A stretch of 60,398 bases of DNA, taken from assembly GCA_046328715.1 (NCBI GenBank), contig JAXLWB010000061.1, positions 1 through 60,398 on the forward strand, written 5' to 3'. Origin of the DNA: JAXLWB01 sp046328715 (lineage in GTDB: Bacteria; Chloroflexota; Anaerolineae; Caldilineales; Caldilineaceae). A model generated the notes under the pieces. That model was given only the letters and a program-made list of their open reading frames with translations, made no database searches and had not been told where the DNA came from. Below, in pieces: positions 49,171 to 57,924 of the stretch. The translations under genes were made by a program, and so were the position numbers. The first letter of the stretch is position 1, and every line of letters begins with the position of its first letter.

Positions 49171-51036
49171 CTAGCGATACGACTCCGCCTGCAAGGTGAA
49201 GAGCCGTGCATAGGTGCCCTGGCGGGCGAGTAGTTCGGCGTGGGTACCTTCTTCGCTGACTGTGCCATTTTCGATGACGAAGATGCGGTCAGCCATACGT
49301 ACCGTGGAGAAGCGATGGCTGATCAGCACCGCGCTCTTGTCGGCGATCAGCTCGCGGAATTGCTGAAAGACACGCAGTTCGTTCTCGGCGTCGAGGGCGG
49401 CAGTCGGCTCGTCGAGCACGAGCAGTTCACAATCGCGCATAAAGGCACGCGCTAATGCCACTTTCTGCCATTCACCGCCCGAGAGATCACGGCCTTTGCT
49501 AAACCAACGGCCTAGTGTCGTGTCATACTTGTCGGGCAGGCGCTCGATCACGCTGTTAGCGCCACTTTTACCGGCTGACTCTTCGATGCGTGGTTGATCT
49601 TCCAACCGTTCGATCTGACCCAAGCCAATATTCTCGCTGGCTTTGAGATGGTAGCGTACAAAGTCCTGAAAGATCACGCCAATCTGTTTGCGCCAACTGG
49701 TGAGATCGTAGTCACGTAGATCCACGCCATCAAGCAGGATCTGTCCTTCGGTTGGATCATAGAGGCGGGTGAGCAGTTTGATCAAGGTCGTTTTGCCAGC
49801 ACCGTTCATTCCGACCAGGGCAATCTTTTCGCCGGGATGGATGGTTAGGTTTACATCGTGCAGTGCCCAACCGCTCTGTCCGGCATAGCGGAAAGAGACA
49901 TTGCGAAACTCGATGCCCTGTTTGAACTTGCTGGGTACGGGCAGTGCGTTTGAGGTACTCACCATCTCCGGTTCGAGTGCTAGAAAGGTGAAGAGGTTGC
50001 TCATAAAGAGCCCATTCTCATACAAGCTGTTGACGCCCTTGAGAATGCCCTGAAACATACCCTGACTACTCCGAAAGAGGGTCAGATAAAGCGTCATATC
50101 GCCCAGAGTAATGCCACGCCCGACCGCTCGAAAGACGATCCAGGCATAGGCACCGTAGTAGGTAATCGTGCTCAACATCCCCCAGCCAAAGGAGGCGATA
50201 CTGCGCTTGCGGGCAATCTCCTCATCTTCGTGCAGGAAGCTGGAGAAAAGCTTCATATACCGATCAAGCAACGAGTGTCCGAGCCCAAAGAGTTTGATCT
50301 CCTTCACTGCGTCAAGGTTGGTTAACAGATATTCCAGATAGCTCAAGCGCCGCGACTCGGGGGCACGCCAGGAGAGAACACGAAAGCGCAACTCGGAATA
50401 GCGATTTTGTACGATAAAGGTCGGAATCGTTGCCACAAAGAGGATGAGCGCCAATAGCCAACTGAATCGGATCAAAAGAAGGCTATACGAAAGCAGCGTC
50501 AGCAAATTCTGAATCAGCATCGAGCCGCCATTGACAATGTCCAGACTGCGCCAATCGGCCTCGCGCCGCGCATTTTCCAACTTATCGTAATATTCGGCAT
50601 TCTCAAAGTGCGCCAGATCGAGTTCCAACGCCTTGTGTACAATTCGACTGTTGATCGAGAGGTTGATCTGCGAATGCAGCACATGTTCTGCCAGAGTACG
50701 CGCCTGTGTGTTGGCAGCCAGCAACAAGACAAGCACCGCCTCCATTGCAAGGTAAGGTGCCACGGACCAAAAGGCAATGCTTGGGTCACCGCTACCGTTG
50801 ATGGCGGCAACTACGGTGTCGACAATTAACTTTGCCACCCAGGCTTGGGCCACAGGCAAGAAGGCTCCGACCAGCGTACAGGCCGCCATCGCCAGCGCTG
50901 ATGGGTGATGGGCCTGCCAAACCAGACCAACCGCGCGTCGAATGTTCAAGGTCGAGTCGCGCAACTTGGGCTGAAATTCTCGCCACCAGCTCGGCAACGC
51001 CGACATTCGATTTGAAACTGTAGAAAGAGTAGACAA
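49171..51036 (-). CDS. ABC exporter, fused membrane and ATPase domains
   Basis: About 621 residues. The membrane domain (helices around 45-340: LAMAACTLVGAFLPVAQAWVAKLIVDTVV; YSLLLIRFSWLLALILFVATIPTFI) is followed by a full ATPase: Walker A GMNGAGKTTL, Q-loop VIFQDFVRYHLKASENIG, signature LSGGEWQKVALARAF, Walker B ELLVLDEPTAAL and H-loop ISHRFST. Such half-transporters homodimerise to export lipids, peptides or drugs. I favour the TTG at 51036 (AGGAAG 4 bp upstream); ATG 51006 is also possible, and a start at 51078 would translate the neighbouring repeat. It interrupts the trp genes on the opposite strand. Confidence 0.92.
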   Translation of the reverse strand: MSTLSTVSNRMSALPSWWREFQPKLRDSTLNIRRAVGLVWQAHHPSALAMAACTLVGAFLPVAQAWVAKLIVDTVVAAINGSGDPSIAFWSVAPYLAMEAVLVLLLAANTQARTLAEHVLHSQINLSINSRIVHKALELDLAHFENAEYYDKLENARREADWRSLDIVNGGSMLIQNLLTLLSYSLLLIRFSWLLALILFVATIPTFIVQNRYSELRFRVLSWRAPESRRLSYLEYLLTNLDAVKEIKLFGLGHSLLDRYMKLFSSFLHEDEEIARKRSIASFGWGMLSTITYYGAYAWIVFRAVGRGITLGDMTLYLTLFRSSQGMFQGILKGVNSLYENGLFMSNLFTFLALEPEMVSTSNALPVPSKFKQGIEFRNVSFRYAGQSGWALHDVNLTIHPGEKIALVGMNGAGKTTLIKLLTRLYDPTEGQILLDGVDLRDYDLTSWRKQIGVIFQDFVRYHLKASENIGLGQIERLEDQPRIEESAGKSGANSVIERLPDKYDTTLGRWFSKGRDLSGGEWQKVALARAFMRDCELLVLDEPTAALDAENELRVFQQFRELIADKSAVLISHRFSTVRMADRIFVIENGTVSEEGTHAELLARQGTYARLFTLQAESYR

Positions 51037-51057
51037 TGGACTTCCTTTTTGAATTAA

Positions 51058-51134
51058 GATACAAAATGCAGGATGCACGATGCAAGACGCTCAGTAACGA
51101 TTATTTTTCTATCTGCATCTTGCATCTTGTATCA
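51058..51134. repeat. GATGCARGA tandem-word inverted repeat
   Basis: Left arm (51058-51087): GATACAAAATGCAGGATGCACGATGCAAGA written as four words (GATACAAA, ATGCAG, GATGCAC, GATGCAAGA). Right arm (51109-51134): ATCTGCATC, TTGCATC, TTGTATC. It separates the divergent ABC exporter and trpF genes. Confidence 0.85.
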
Positions 51135-51199
51135 TTTTCCTCTATTTTACCGTAAAATGGTTCCTAGAAATTAGGACAGAATTTAGGACGCAACGATCT

Positions 51200-51886
51200 A
51201 TGACCATTGTGAAAATCTGTGGGATCACCACCTTAGAAGACGCTCAGGTTGCAATCGAAGCCGGTGCCGACCTGCTCGGCTTTGTCTTCTACCCCAAGTC
51301 GCCACGATATATCGAGGTCGAGCGCGCACGTGAGATCGTGAAGGCAATCCGCAATCCGCAATCCGCAATCCGCAGTTCATCCCGTTTTGTTGGCCTATTT
51401 GTCAATGAGTCAGTCGAACGAATTCAAACTATCCTGACTGAAGCTCAACTTGACTATGCGCAATTACATGGAGACGAATCACCCGAACTCCTGAAGCAAT
51501 TGGGTGAACGTGCCTTCCGCGCCATTCGACCTGTTGATTACGAAGATGGATTGGCACAGGCAAAACAATTCTATCGATCCGGAACTGCAAGTCCCTCTTC
51601 TGCGCAACCAGTTGAAGCATGTCCGCGCTTGCTCGTCGATGCCTACGATGCCAAGGCCTATGGTGGAACCGGCAAAAAAGCCGATTGGCATGCAGCGGCT
51701 GAGATTGCTCGCCACTACCCTAATCTACTGCTTGCCGGTGGGCTGTCTGTAGAGAACATCGCCGAGGCAATTCGCACCGTACGTCCGTGGGGCGTCGATG
51801 TAAGTAGCGGTGTAGAGGCAGCCCCTGGACGCAAAGATCCCCAAAAAATTCAGAAATTTATCCAGTTAGCCAAAGAGGTAAAGTAA
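51200..51886 (+). CDS. trpF: Phosphoribosylanthranilate isomerase
   Basis: 228 residues. KICGITTLEDA carries the catalytic Cys7. FYPKSPRYI, VGLFVNES, QLHGDES, LLVDAYDAKAYGGTGKKADW and LLAGGLSVENI..A complete the TrpF barrel, with the general acid Asp in VDAYD. It isomerises PRA to CdRP, the step between TrpD and TrpC, and supplies the enzyme missing from the operon at 40992-47437. Residues 49-58 (AIRNPQSAIR) are encoded by four perfect GCAATCC heptamers in tandem. They sit in the loop after KAI where related proteins are short, so this looks like an in-frame repeat insertion. ATG 51200 has no clear SD. Confidence 0.95.
   Translation: MTIVKICGITTLEDAQVAIEAGADLLGFVFYPKSPRYIEVERAREIVKAIRNPQSAIRSSSRFVGLFVNESVERIQTILTEAQLDYAQLHGDESPELLKQLGERAFRAIRPVDYEDGLAQAKQFYRSGTASPSSAQPVEACPRLLVDAYDAKAYGGTGKKADWHAAAEIARHYPNLLLAGGLSVENIAEAIRTVRPWGVDVSSGVEAAPGRKDPQKIQKFIQLAKEVK
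51344..51378 (+). repeat. Four GCAATCC heptamers inside trpF
   Basis: GCAATCC is repeated perfectly at 51344-51350, 51351-51357, 51358-51364 and 51365-51371, followed by a degenerate GCAGTTC. Because 7 bp is not a multiple of 3, three units make one 7-residue peptide period (A-I-R-N-P-Q-S). It is direct only, with no inverted arm nearby. Confidence 0.9.
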
Positions 51887-52377
51887 GCCATCCTTCGAGC
51901 CTCGTATGCTAACCAGCCATTCGACGTAGAGTGAGTGAAACCAATTCGTAGGTTTTTCGTTTTCCAGCATTTAATTGCGCTAAAAATCGCCGACTATGCG
52001 TTCAGATCACATTGATCAAACGTAATGCGCTTCGCTAGAAATTCCAGCTATACTGGCTACGTTGCATCTTCTAGATTCCACCGCCGCCTGCAACAACATC
52101 ATTATGTCGTAATCCAATGAAGGTGACACACCCAACCGGGTGGCAAAAATGGCAATCGATCCTTTATCTGCTTGCGCGTTAGGTGCAAGACGGTAAAGGC
52201 CTGCCTTTTATCAATTTGCGCGCCAATCAACGAAATTCTTCCGTTCACTTGCTCGCCAAATGCGAACAATGAAACGCCTGAATTGGCGTGTGCAATGTGT
52301 GGACAAGGAACAGTATAAGATTGATTGATCGTACCTGCTTCCGTGTATTCCTTGTCCGCTCACTATAGGAACCAAGC
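51887..52377. other. Upstream region of the first propeller-haem gene
   Basis: These 491 bp contain an inverted repeat (52301-52357) ending 20 bp before the ATG. There is no gene-like ORF, and I cannot place a promoter with confidence. Confidence 0.45.
52301..52357. repeat. GGACAAGGAA/TTCCTTGTCC inverted repeat
   Basis: 10-bp perfect arms (52301-52310, 52348-52357) with a 37-nt loop, ending 20 bp before the ATG of the propeller-haem gene. Confidence 0.5.
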
Positions 52378-54834
52378 ATGTTCAAGCAACCCGTTCGCGC
52401 TGTCATGGTGACAGCAGCACTGCTCGTTTTCTTTGCCAGTGTGACATTAGCCCAGTCCTCCAACGTATTTCTCCCAGTAGTTATCAACAGCCCCCGACCT
52501 ACCGCAACACCGATTCCGACCGATGTGCCTACCCCAGCTTCCGACGCCACTCCCACATCTGCCCCCACGCCAGGAACACCACAAACTGGCAACCCTGACG
52601 TCAATGTAGCGATCGTTTTCGTCTCGCGCCAGATTCCTCCGAATGGCTCAATCTACTATCCACCCGCTAAGAGTATCCCAGGGGTGGGAATCTGGGGACG
52701 CTTTCAAGTGGCGGCTCCAGGCAAACTGATGGTGCGCGAGGCCGATGGTACCCTACGTGTGTTGGTTGACGGTGCCAATCCCACCGAAGCCTCGTTGAAT
52801 CTGATTGATGTCGATGGGCCTGACATCTCTTACGATGGAACGAAGATCCTCTTCTCCGGCCTGCCCAAAGGCGTTTACAGCACCAAGCCAATGGAAAATC
52901 CCAATGCCTGGCGCATCTACCAGATCAACGTCGACGGCAGTGGACTGCGCCAACTGACCTCCTCCGACCTGCATTTGGACTACTCGCAGTTTGCCCAAGG
53001 TCATATTCTCGATCGCTACGACGACTTTGACCCGATTTGGCTGCCAGATGGGCGCATTATGTTTTCCTCGACGCGTTGGCCATCCTACGCCATGTACAGC
53101 GCGGCGCATACCAGCAACCTCTATGTGATGAACGCCGACGGCAGTGCCATGCGTCGTGTCACAGCTGAACGTAACGCTGCCGAACGGCCTCAAGTCGATC
53201 CGCTCACGGGCCGCATTGTCTACTCGCGCTGGTGGCGTAACTTCCGGCTGGCCACCAATAGCATGGAGACAGTGGCCGATCCTGCAGGCGGCTTTGAGAT
53301 GAAGGATGGATTAGTAGCAGCAAACTATGCCAAGGAGAACAATTCGGTTGGCAGCCAAAGTAATCTGCGGCGCAATGCCTGGATGCTGGTGACGATCAAT
53401 CCCGATGGCACGGGTTTGCATCAGTTTGCGGGCGGCTCTGGCATCTTTCTCTTGGGAGAAGATGGCAACCACGCCTATGGCGGCGGCTTTGCCCCGGATG
53501 GTACCTTCTATGCCAACTTCTTCCCTATGAAGAACATGTCCGAAGCAGCTGGCTTTGGCGGGATTCGCCGCTACGTACGTGGAGCCAATGGTTATACATC
53601 GATCATCGGCGTGACGTCGGAAGTTGGCTACCAGTTGGTTGATCCAGCGGCCTTTGGGGTCAACGCCCACGACTACGCCGCCGAACCCGCAGTGCTGCCC
53701 GATGGGCGGCTGTTGATCTCCTGGGCCGCCGACATCAACCAGGATTACGGGCTGTATGTGATCAACGCCGATGGCAGCAATCGCCAGTTGCTCTACGATG
53801 TGCCAGGTATGACCGAGTTGCGTGCCCATGTGATTGCCCCACGTCCATTGCCACCGATCATTCCCGATCAGGTAACAGAGCCGGCGAGCGCGTTGCCCCC
53901 ACTGGCCAATCCACCCTACGACATCGATGGCAAATTTACCTTCCGGGCACTCAATGTCTACTTTAACGGGCCTGTAGATAGCAACATTATCTCGGCCATT
54001 CCGGTCGGTTCGGCAGGTTCGATTCGCTTCTTTTTAGATCACCAACGCAGCCAGCAGATTGGCTCAGATGAAGCAGTCGATTGGCCGATCCTGCTGACAG
54101 AGTTACCGGTCAACCCGGATGGTTCGGTGACGAATGGTGATATGCCTGCCAACCTGCCCCTCTTCGAACAGATCCGCACCAAACAGGCGGATGGCTATGT
54201 AGTACCACTGACCGGGCGCACGGAAATACGCTATGGCGGTGCGGCACATGTGGCTGGGCTAAACTATGGTCGTCCAGGTGAGGTGGTGACTTGTGTGGGC
54301 TGTCATGCTGGCCACAGCCTGTTACCCGTTCCCGCTAATCCAGCCGATGCGCAGTTTAGCAATCTGGCACCTGGTGCAACGGTCGGCTTCTCCTCAGTCA
54401 ACCCAAACCCGGCGCTCGACCAGAGCGGCAAGGGTTTGATTGACCGCAAGGTGCAAAATGGGATCATCAACGATTATTGGCGCAGCGATCCCGCCCAAGA
54501 CCCGAACCAGCAATGGGTGCAATTTACCTTTGCCGTGCCAGTGACTGTGCGGACCGTCCGTCTCTACAATCCACGCCCCGGTACCGAACTCAATGAGTCA
54601 ACCATTCAGGTAAATGCGGCCACGGTGCGTCTCTATGCCGATGCAGCCGCCACCCAAGAAGTGGCCAATCAAGCTACAGGAGCGCTGGCTGTCAGCGGCA
54701 GCGATGTCGCCTTCCCCGACCTTAAGGCACGTACCGTGCGAGTTTATACCACCAATGTCAGCGGCGTGATGGGCTGGAAAGCCGTCTCCAGCCTGGCCGA
54801 GGTGGAGATTATCGCACGCGGCGAAGCGAACTGA
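52378..54834 (+). CDS. Secreted PD40 propeller protein with one CxxCH haem motif and discoidin-like domain (copy 1)
   Basis: 818 residues. The signal peptide spans residues 1-25 (VMVTAALLVFFASVTLAQ), followed by NVFLPVVINSPRP and a PT-rich linker. TolB/PD40-like blades run through the middle (ISYDGTKILFSG, WLPDGRIMFSSTR, HTSNLYVMNADGSAMRRVT, VLPDGRLLISWAADINQDYGLYVINADGS). A single c-type haem motif CVGCH is at 639-643, inside GGAAHVAGLNYGRPGEVVTCVGCHAGHSLLPVP. The C-terminal beta domain (NQQWVQFTFAVPVTVRTVRLYNPRPG to SLAEVEIIA) resembles F5/8-type discoidin. The order propeller - CxxCH resembles the hydrazine-synthase-alpha-like group, but only one haem site is present. It may be a surface redox or binding protein. 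ATG 52378 follows TAGGAA. Confidence 0.85.
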   Translation: MFKQPVRAVMVTAALLVFFASVTLAQSSNVFLPVVINSPRPTATPIPTDVPTPASDATPTSAPTPGTPQTGNPDVNVAIVFVSRQIPPNGSIYYPPAKSIPGVGIWGRFQVAAPGKLMVREADGTLRVLVDGANPTEASLNLIDVDGPDISYDGTKILFSGLPKGVYSTKPMENPNAWRIYQINVDGSGLRQLTSSDLHLDYSQFAQGHILDRYDDFDPIWLPDGRIMFSSTRWPSYAMYSAAHTSNLYVMNADGSAMRRVTAERNAAERPQVDPLTGRIVYSRWWRNFRLATNSMETVADPAGGFEMKDGLVAANYAKENNSVGSQSNLRRNAWMLVTINPDGTGLHQFAGGSGIFLLGEDGNHAYGGGFAPDGTFYANFFPMKNMSEAAGFGGIRRYVRGANGYTSIIGVTSEVGYQLVDPAAFGVNAHDYAAEPAVLPDGRLLISWAADINQDYGLYVINADGSNRQLLYDVPGMTELRAHVIAPRPLPPIIPDQVTEPASALPPLANPPYDIDGKFTFRALNVYFNGPVDSNIISAIPVGSAGSIRFFLDHQRSQQIGSDEAVDWPILLTELPVNPDGSVTNGDMPANLPLFEQIRTKQADGYVVPLTGRTEIRYGGAAHVAGLNYGRPGEVVTCVGCHAGHSLLPVPANPADAQFSNLAPGATVGFSSVNPNPALDQSGKGLIDRKVQNGIINDYWRSDPAQDPNQQWVQFTFAVPVTVRTVRLYNPRPGTELNESTIQVNAATVRLYADAAATQEVANQATGALAVSGSDVAFPDLKARTVRVYTTNVSGVMGWKAVSSLAEVEIIARGEAN

Positions 54835-54881
54835 TTCTCTATCCCGCCCCGCATTCCCCTTATTCCCTGCGGCAGAAGCGA

Positions 54882-54965
54882 GTGAGCAAATCAGTGAGAC
54901 AGTAGGACAGTGAATCAGTCTACTGTCCCACTGTCCCACTGTCTCACTGTCTCACTGTCTCACTG
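54882..54965. repeat. GACAGTRG tandem-word inverted repeat between the propeller-haem genes
   Basis: Left arm (54882-54919): GTGAGCAAATCAGTGAGACAGTAGGACAGTGAATCAGT in words. Right arm (54920-54965): CTACTGTCC, CACTGTCC, CACTGTCT repeated three times, CACTG. The right arm has more copies than the left, as expected if copy number changes by slippage. The words are the same as at 40432-40504. Confidence 0.9.
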
Positions 54966-55023
54966 CGCCCTTAGCCGGTCATCATTCATTGCAATCACTT
55001 GGATTGACCGAGAAGGAATTCCC

Positions 55024-57924
55024 ATGAAATATTTGTCCATACGTTCAATCGTTGTCGCCACGACATTGATGTTTGCCTTGGCCTCGATTACCTTTGCACA
55101 AGACAATACCGTCTTTTTGCCGCTGATTACCAACAACAATCCACAAGAGTGGGTGGAAGATCCAGCGGTTGAACTTGCCCCGCTCGCTCTCATTCAGTCA
55201 ACGACGACAGTTGTAGCACTTACCTCGGGTCAAAAAAGCAGCGCCAAGTGTAGCGATGGCAGTCGCCTGCGCTTGTTGCGCATCAGCGGTTCGGATGGTT
55301 CGCTTGATATGACCCAGGGCATTTTGGAGTGTTACTGGCCGATAAACATCATTTCAGCGACACCCGCAGCCTCCGCCAACTTGGTTCTAGCTGTTGGGCA
55401 GACCGCCTCGGTCAAGTGCAAAGATGGTAGCCAACTGCGCATTCTACGCACGAATGGGAGTAACGGCTTTCCCGAAATGACTCAAGGCATTCTCGAATGT
55501 TATTGGCCAAGTGCAGCTACACCAACTGCACCGACCGCCACGGCGACCAAGACGCCTGCTTCGGCAGCGACCCCAACCCGCACCCCTGTGCCGGGGGTAA
55601 CAGCCACGCGCACGCCAGTCCCTCCAGCAACCAACACACCATTGCCTTCGCAGCCAACGGCCACACCGATTGTCGGCAGTGGAGCGCTCAACCAAGCCAT
55701 CGTCTTCGTCTCGCGCGCCATTCCACCCAATGGGTCGATCTATTGGAATGTGCCCAAAAGTCTGCCCGGCGTCGGACCCTGGGCACGTTTGCAAACAGGC
55801 GGCGCAGGCAAACTGTTGGTACGTGAGGTCAATGGGACCATCCGTACCCTGGTCGATGGCAACAATCCGACCGCCGCTTCACTCAATCTGGTCGATGTCA
55901 ATGCCCCCGATGTCTCGTATGATGGCAGCAAGATTATTTTTGCTGGTTTACCCAAAGGTACCTATGACAACAAACCGATGGGCAATCCGAGTGCCTGGCG
56001 CGTTTACCTCATCAATGCCGATGGTTCTGGGCTTAAACAACTGACTCGCTCCGATCTGGTGCTCAACTACTCGCAGTTTAAGCAAGGACATACACTGAAT
56101 CTCTACGATGACTTCGATCCAGCCTGGATGCCCGATGGTCGCATCGTCTTCTCTTCTACCCGTTGGCCATCCTATGCCATGTACAGCGCAGCCCATACCT
56201 CCAATCTCTATGTGATGAATGCCGACGGCAGCGCCATGCATCGTATCACGGGCGAACGCAACGGTGCCGACCGGGCAACCATTGACCCGCTGACCGGGCG
56301 CATTGTCTACTCGCGCTGGTGGCGCAACTTCCGTGCGGCGGCCAATACATTCGACACAATCACCAGCCCAGAAGGCGGCTGGTTTATGAAAGATGGACTC
56401 GTCACGGCCAATCAGGTTACGGACGCCAATGGGCCAGGCGGGCAAAGTAACCTCAAACGTAACGCCTGGCAGTTAGGCACGATCAATCCCGATGGCACCG
56501 ATTTGCGGCTCTTTGCAGGCGGATCAGGGATCTTCTTGCTGGGCGAAGATGGCAACCATGCCTATGGCGGCTCCTTTGCGTCCAACGGTGTTTTTTACGC
56601 CAACTTCTTCCCGATGAAGAACATGTCTGAGGCGGCGGGCTTTGGTGGCATTCGCCGCTATACGCGCGGGCCGAATGGCTATACCTCGATCATTGGCGTC
56701 ACCTCCGAAGTTGGTTATGAGTTGGCCAGCAGCAGTCCCGCCTCCTACGGCGTCTACAAACATGACTACGCCGCCGAGCCGGTAGTGCTTCCTGATGGCC
56801 GTCTGCTGATCTCGTGGGCAGCCGACATCAATCAGGATTATGGACTCTATCTGCTCAATCCCGATGGCACCAATCGCCAACTCGTCTACGATCTGCCGGG
56901 CATGACTGAATTGCGCGCCAAAGTCTTGGCACCCCGTGCGCTGCCACCGATCATACCCGACAAGGTAACGAAGGTGGCGAGTGTGTTGCCGCCGACCAGC
57001 AACCCACCCTATGACATCGACGGCACCTTTACCTTTAAGGCACTCAATGTTTACTTCAACGCACCGGTGGATAGTGACATGGTGACAGCCATGCCCGTCG
57101 GCTCGGCTGGGACGATCCGCTTCTTCCTTGATCATCAGCGCAATGAGCAGACTGGTTCTAAGGAAAATCTGGATTGGCCAATCCTGCTTTCAGAAATGGC
57201 AGTCAGCCCCAATGGTTCGGTGGTAAACGCGGCGATGCCTGCCAACCTGCCGCTCTTTGAGCAGATCCGCAGCCCCAAGCCGCAATATCTAGTTCCCTTG
57301 ACCGGCCGCACGGAGATTCGCAACGGCGGTGCCGCCCATGTAGCAGGTCTCAACTACGGACGTCCAGGCGAGACGGTGACCTGTGTCGGCTGTCATGCCG
57401 GACATAGCTTGTTGCCGGTTCCTGCCAATCCTGCGGACGCACAATTCACCAACCTGGCCCCCGGTGCGGCGATCAGCTTCTCGTCCACCAATCAACATCC
57501 GTCGCTCGACAAGACCGGCAAAGGCTTGATTGATCGCAAGGTGCAGAAGGGGCGCATCACCGATTACTGGCGCAGCGAGAATGGCAAGGATCCCAATACG
57601 CAGTGGGTACAACTAGTCTTCCCCGTGCCTGTGACCGTGCGTACGGTGCGGCTCTACAACCCTCGCCCAGGTGATGCTACTGGCGAAGCGTCGATTCAGG
57701 TCAACGGAGCCAACGTAAAGCTCTATACCGACGCCGCCGCTACCCAACAAGTGACCGTGAAGTCAGTTGGAGCTCTCGCAGTTTCGGGTACCGATGTCGG
57801 CTTTACTGACGTCAAGGTGCGCGCCATTCGCATCGAATTCACCAATGTGACCGGCACAATGGGCGGCGAACGAGTGGCCAGTCTGGCCGAAGTCGAGGTC
57901 ATCGCACGTGGGGAAGCAAATTAA
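55024..57924 (+). CDS. Secreted PD40 propeller protein with CxxCH and discoidin-like domain, Cys-repeat extended (copy 2)
   Basis: 966 residues from ATG 55024 (AAGGAA at a spacing of about 5); a start at 54910 would read the repeat. It has a signal peptide (IVVATTLMFALASITFAQ) and then NTVFLPLITNN, as in copy 1. It has an insertion absent from copy 1: two tandem modules of about 50 residues at 59-160 (SGQKSSAKCSDGSRLRLLR...MTQGILECYWP and VGQTASVKCKDGSQLRILR...MTQGILECYWP), each with two cysteines. A TPTRTPVPG linker, the same propeller, CVGCH at 787-791 and the discoidin-like end follow. The propeller to C-terminus is closely similar to copy 1, so this is a tandem duplication with N-terminal divergence. 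Confidence 0.88.
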   Translation: MKYLSIRSIVVATTLMFALASITFAQDNTVFLPLITNNNPQEWVEDPAVELAPLALIQSTTTVVALTSGQKSSAKCSDGSRLRLLRISGSDGSLDMTQGILECYWPINIISATPAASANLVLAVGQTASVKCKDGSQLRILRTNGSNGFPEMTQGILECYWPSAATPTAPTATATKTPASAATPTRTPVPGVTATRTPVPPATNTPLPSQPTATPIVGSGALNQAIVFVSRAIPPNGSIYWNVPKSLPGVGPWARLQTGGAGKLLVREVNGTIRTLVDGNNPTAASLNLVDVNAPDVSYDGSKIIFAGLPKGTYDNKPMGNPSAWRVYLINADGSGLKQLTRSDLVLNYSQFKQGHTLNLYDDFDPAWMPDGRIVFSSTRWPSYAMYSAAHTSNLYVMNADGSAMHRITGERNGADRATIDPLTGRIVYSRWWRNFRAAANTFDTITSPEGGWFMKDGLVTANQVTDANGPGGQSNLKRNAWQLGTINPDGTDLRLFAGGSGIFLLGEDGNHAYGGSFASNGVFYANFFPMKNMSEAAGFGGIRRYTRGPNGYTSIIGVTSEVGYELASSSPASYGVYKHDYAAEPVVLPDGRLLISWAADINQDYGLYLLNPDGTNRQLVYDLPGMTELRAKVLAPRALPPIIPDKVTKVASVLPPTSNPPYDIDGTFTFKALNVYFNAPVDSDMVTAMPVGSAGTIRFFLDHQRNEQTGSKENLDWPILLSEMAVSPNGSVVNAAMPANLPLFEQIRSPKPQYLVPLTGRTEIRNGGAAHVAGLNYGRPGETVTCVGCHAGHSLLPVPANPADAQFTNLAPGAAISFSSTNQHPSLDKTGKGLIDRKVQKGRITDYWRSENGKDPNTQWVQLVFPVPVTVRTVRLYNPRPGDATGEASIQVNGANVKLYTDAAATQQVTVKSVGALAVSGTDVGFTDVKVRAIRIEFTNVTGTMGGERVASLAEVEVIARGEAN

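Noticed and set aside
51344..51378. CRISPR-like array
   Set aside because: The units are 7 bp and contiguous without spacers, and lie inside the trpF coding sequence. No cas gene is present anywhere in the window.
54910..55023. Upstream start for the second propeller-haem protein
   Set aside because: The extension (VPLSHCLTVSLSHC) is a translation of the GACAGT repeat; a good SD and signal peptide begin at 55024.
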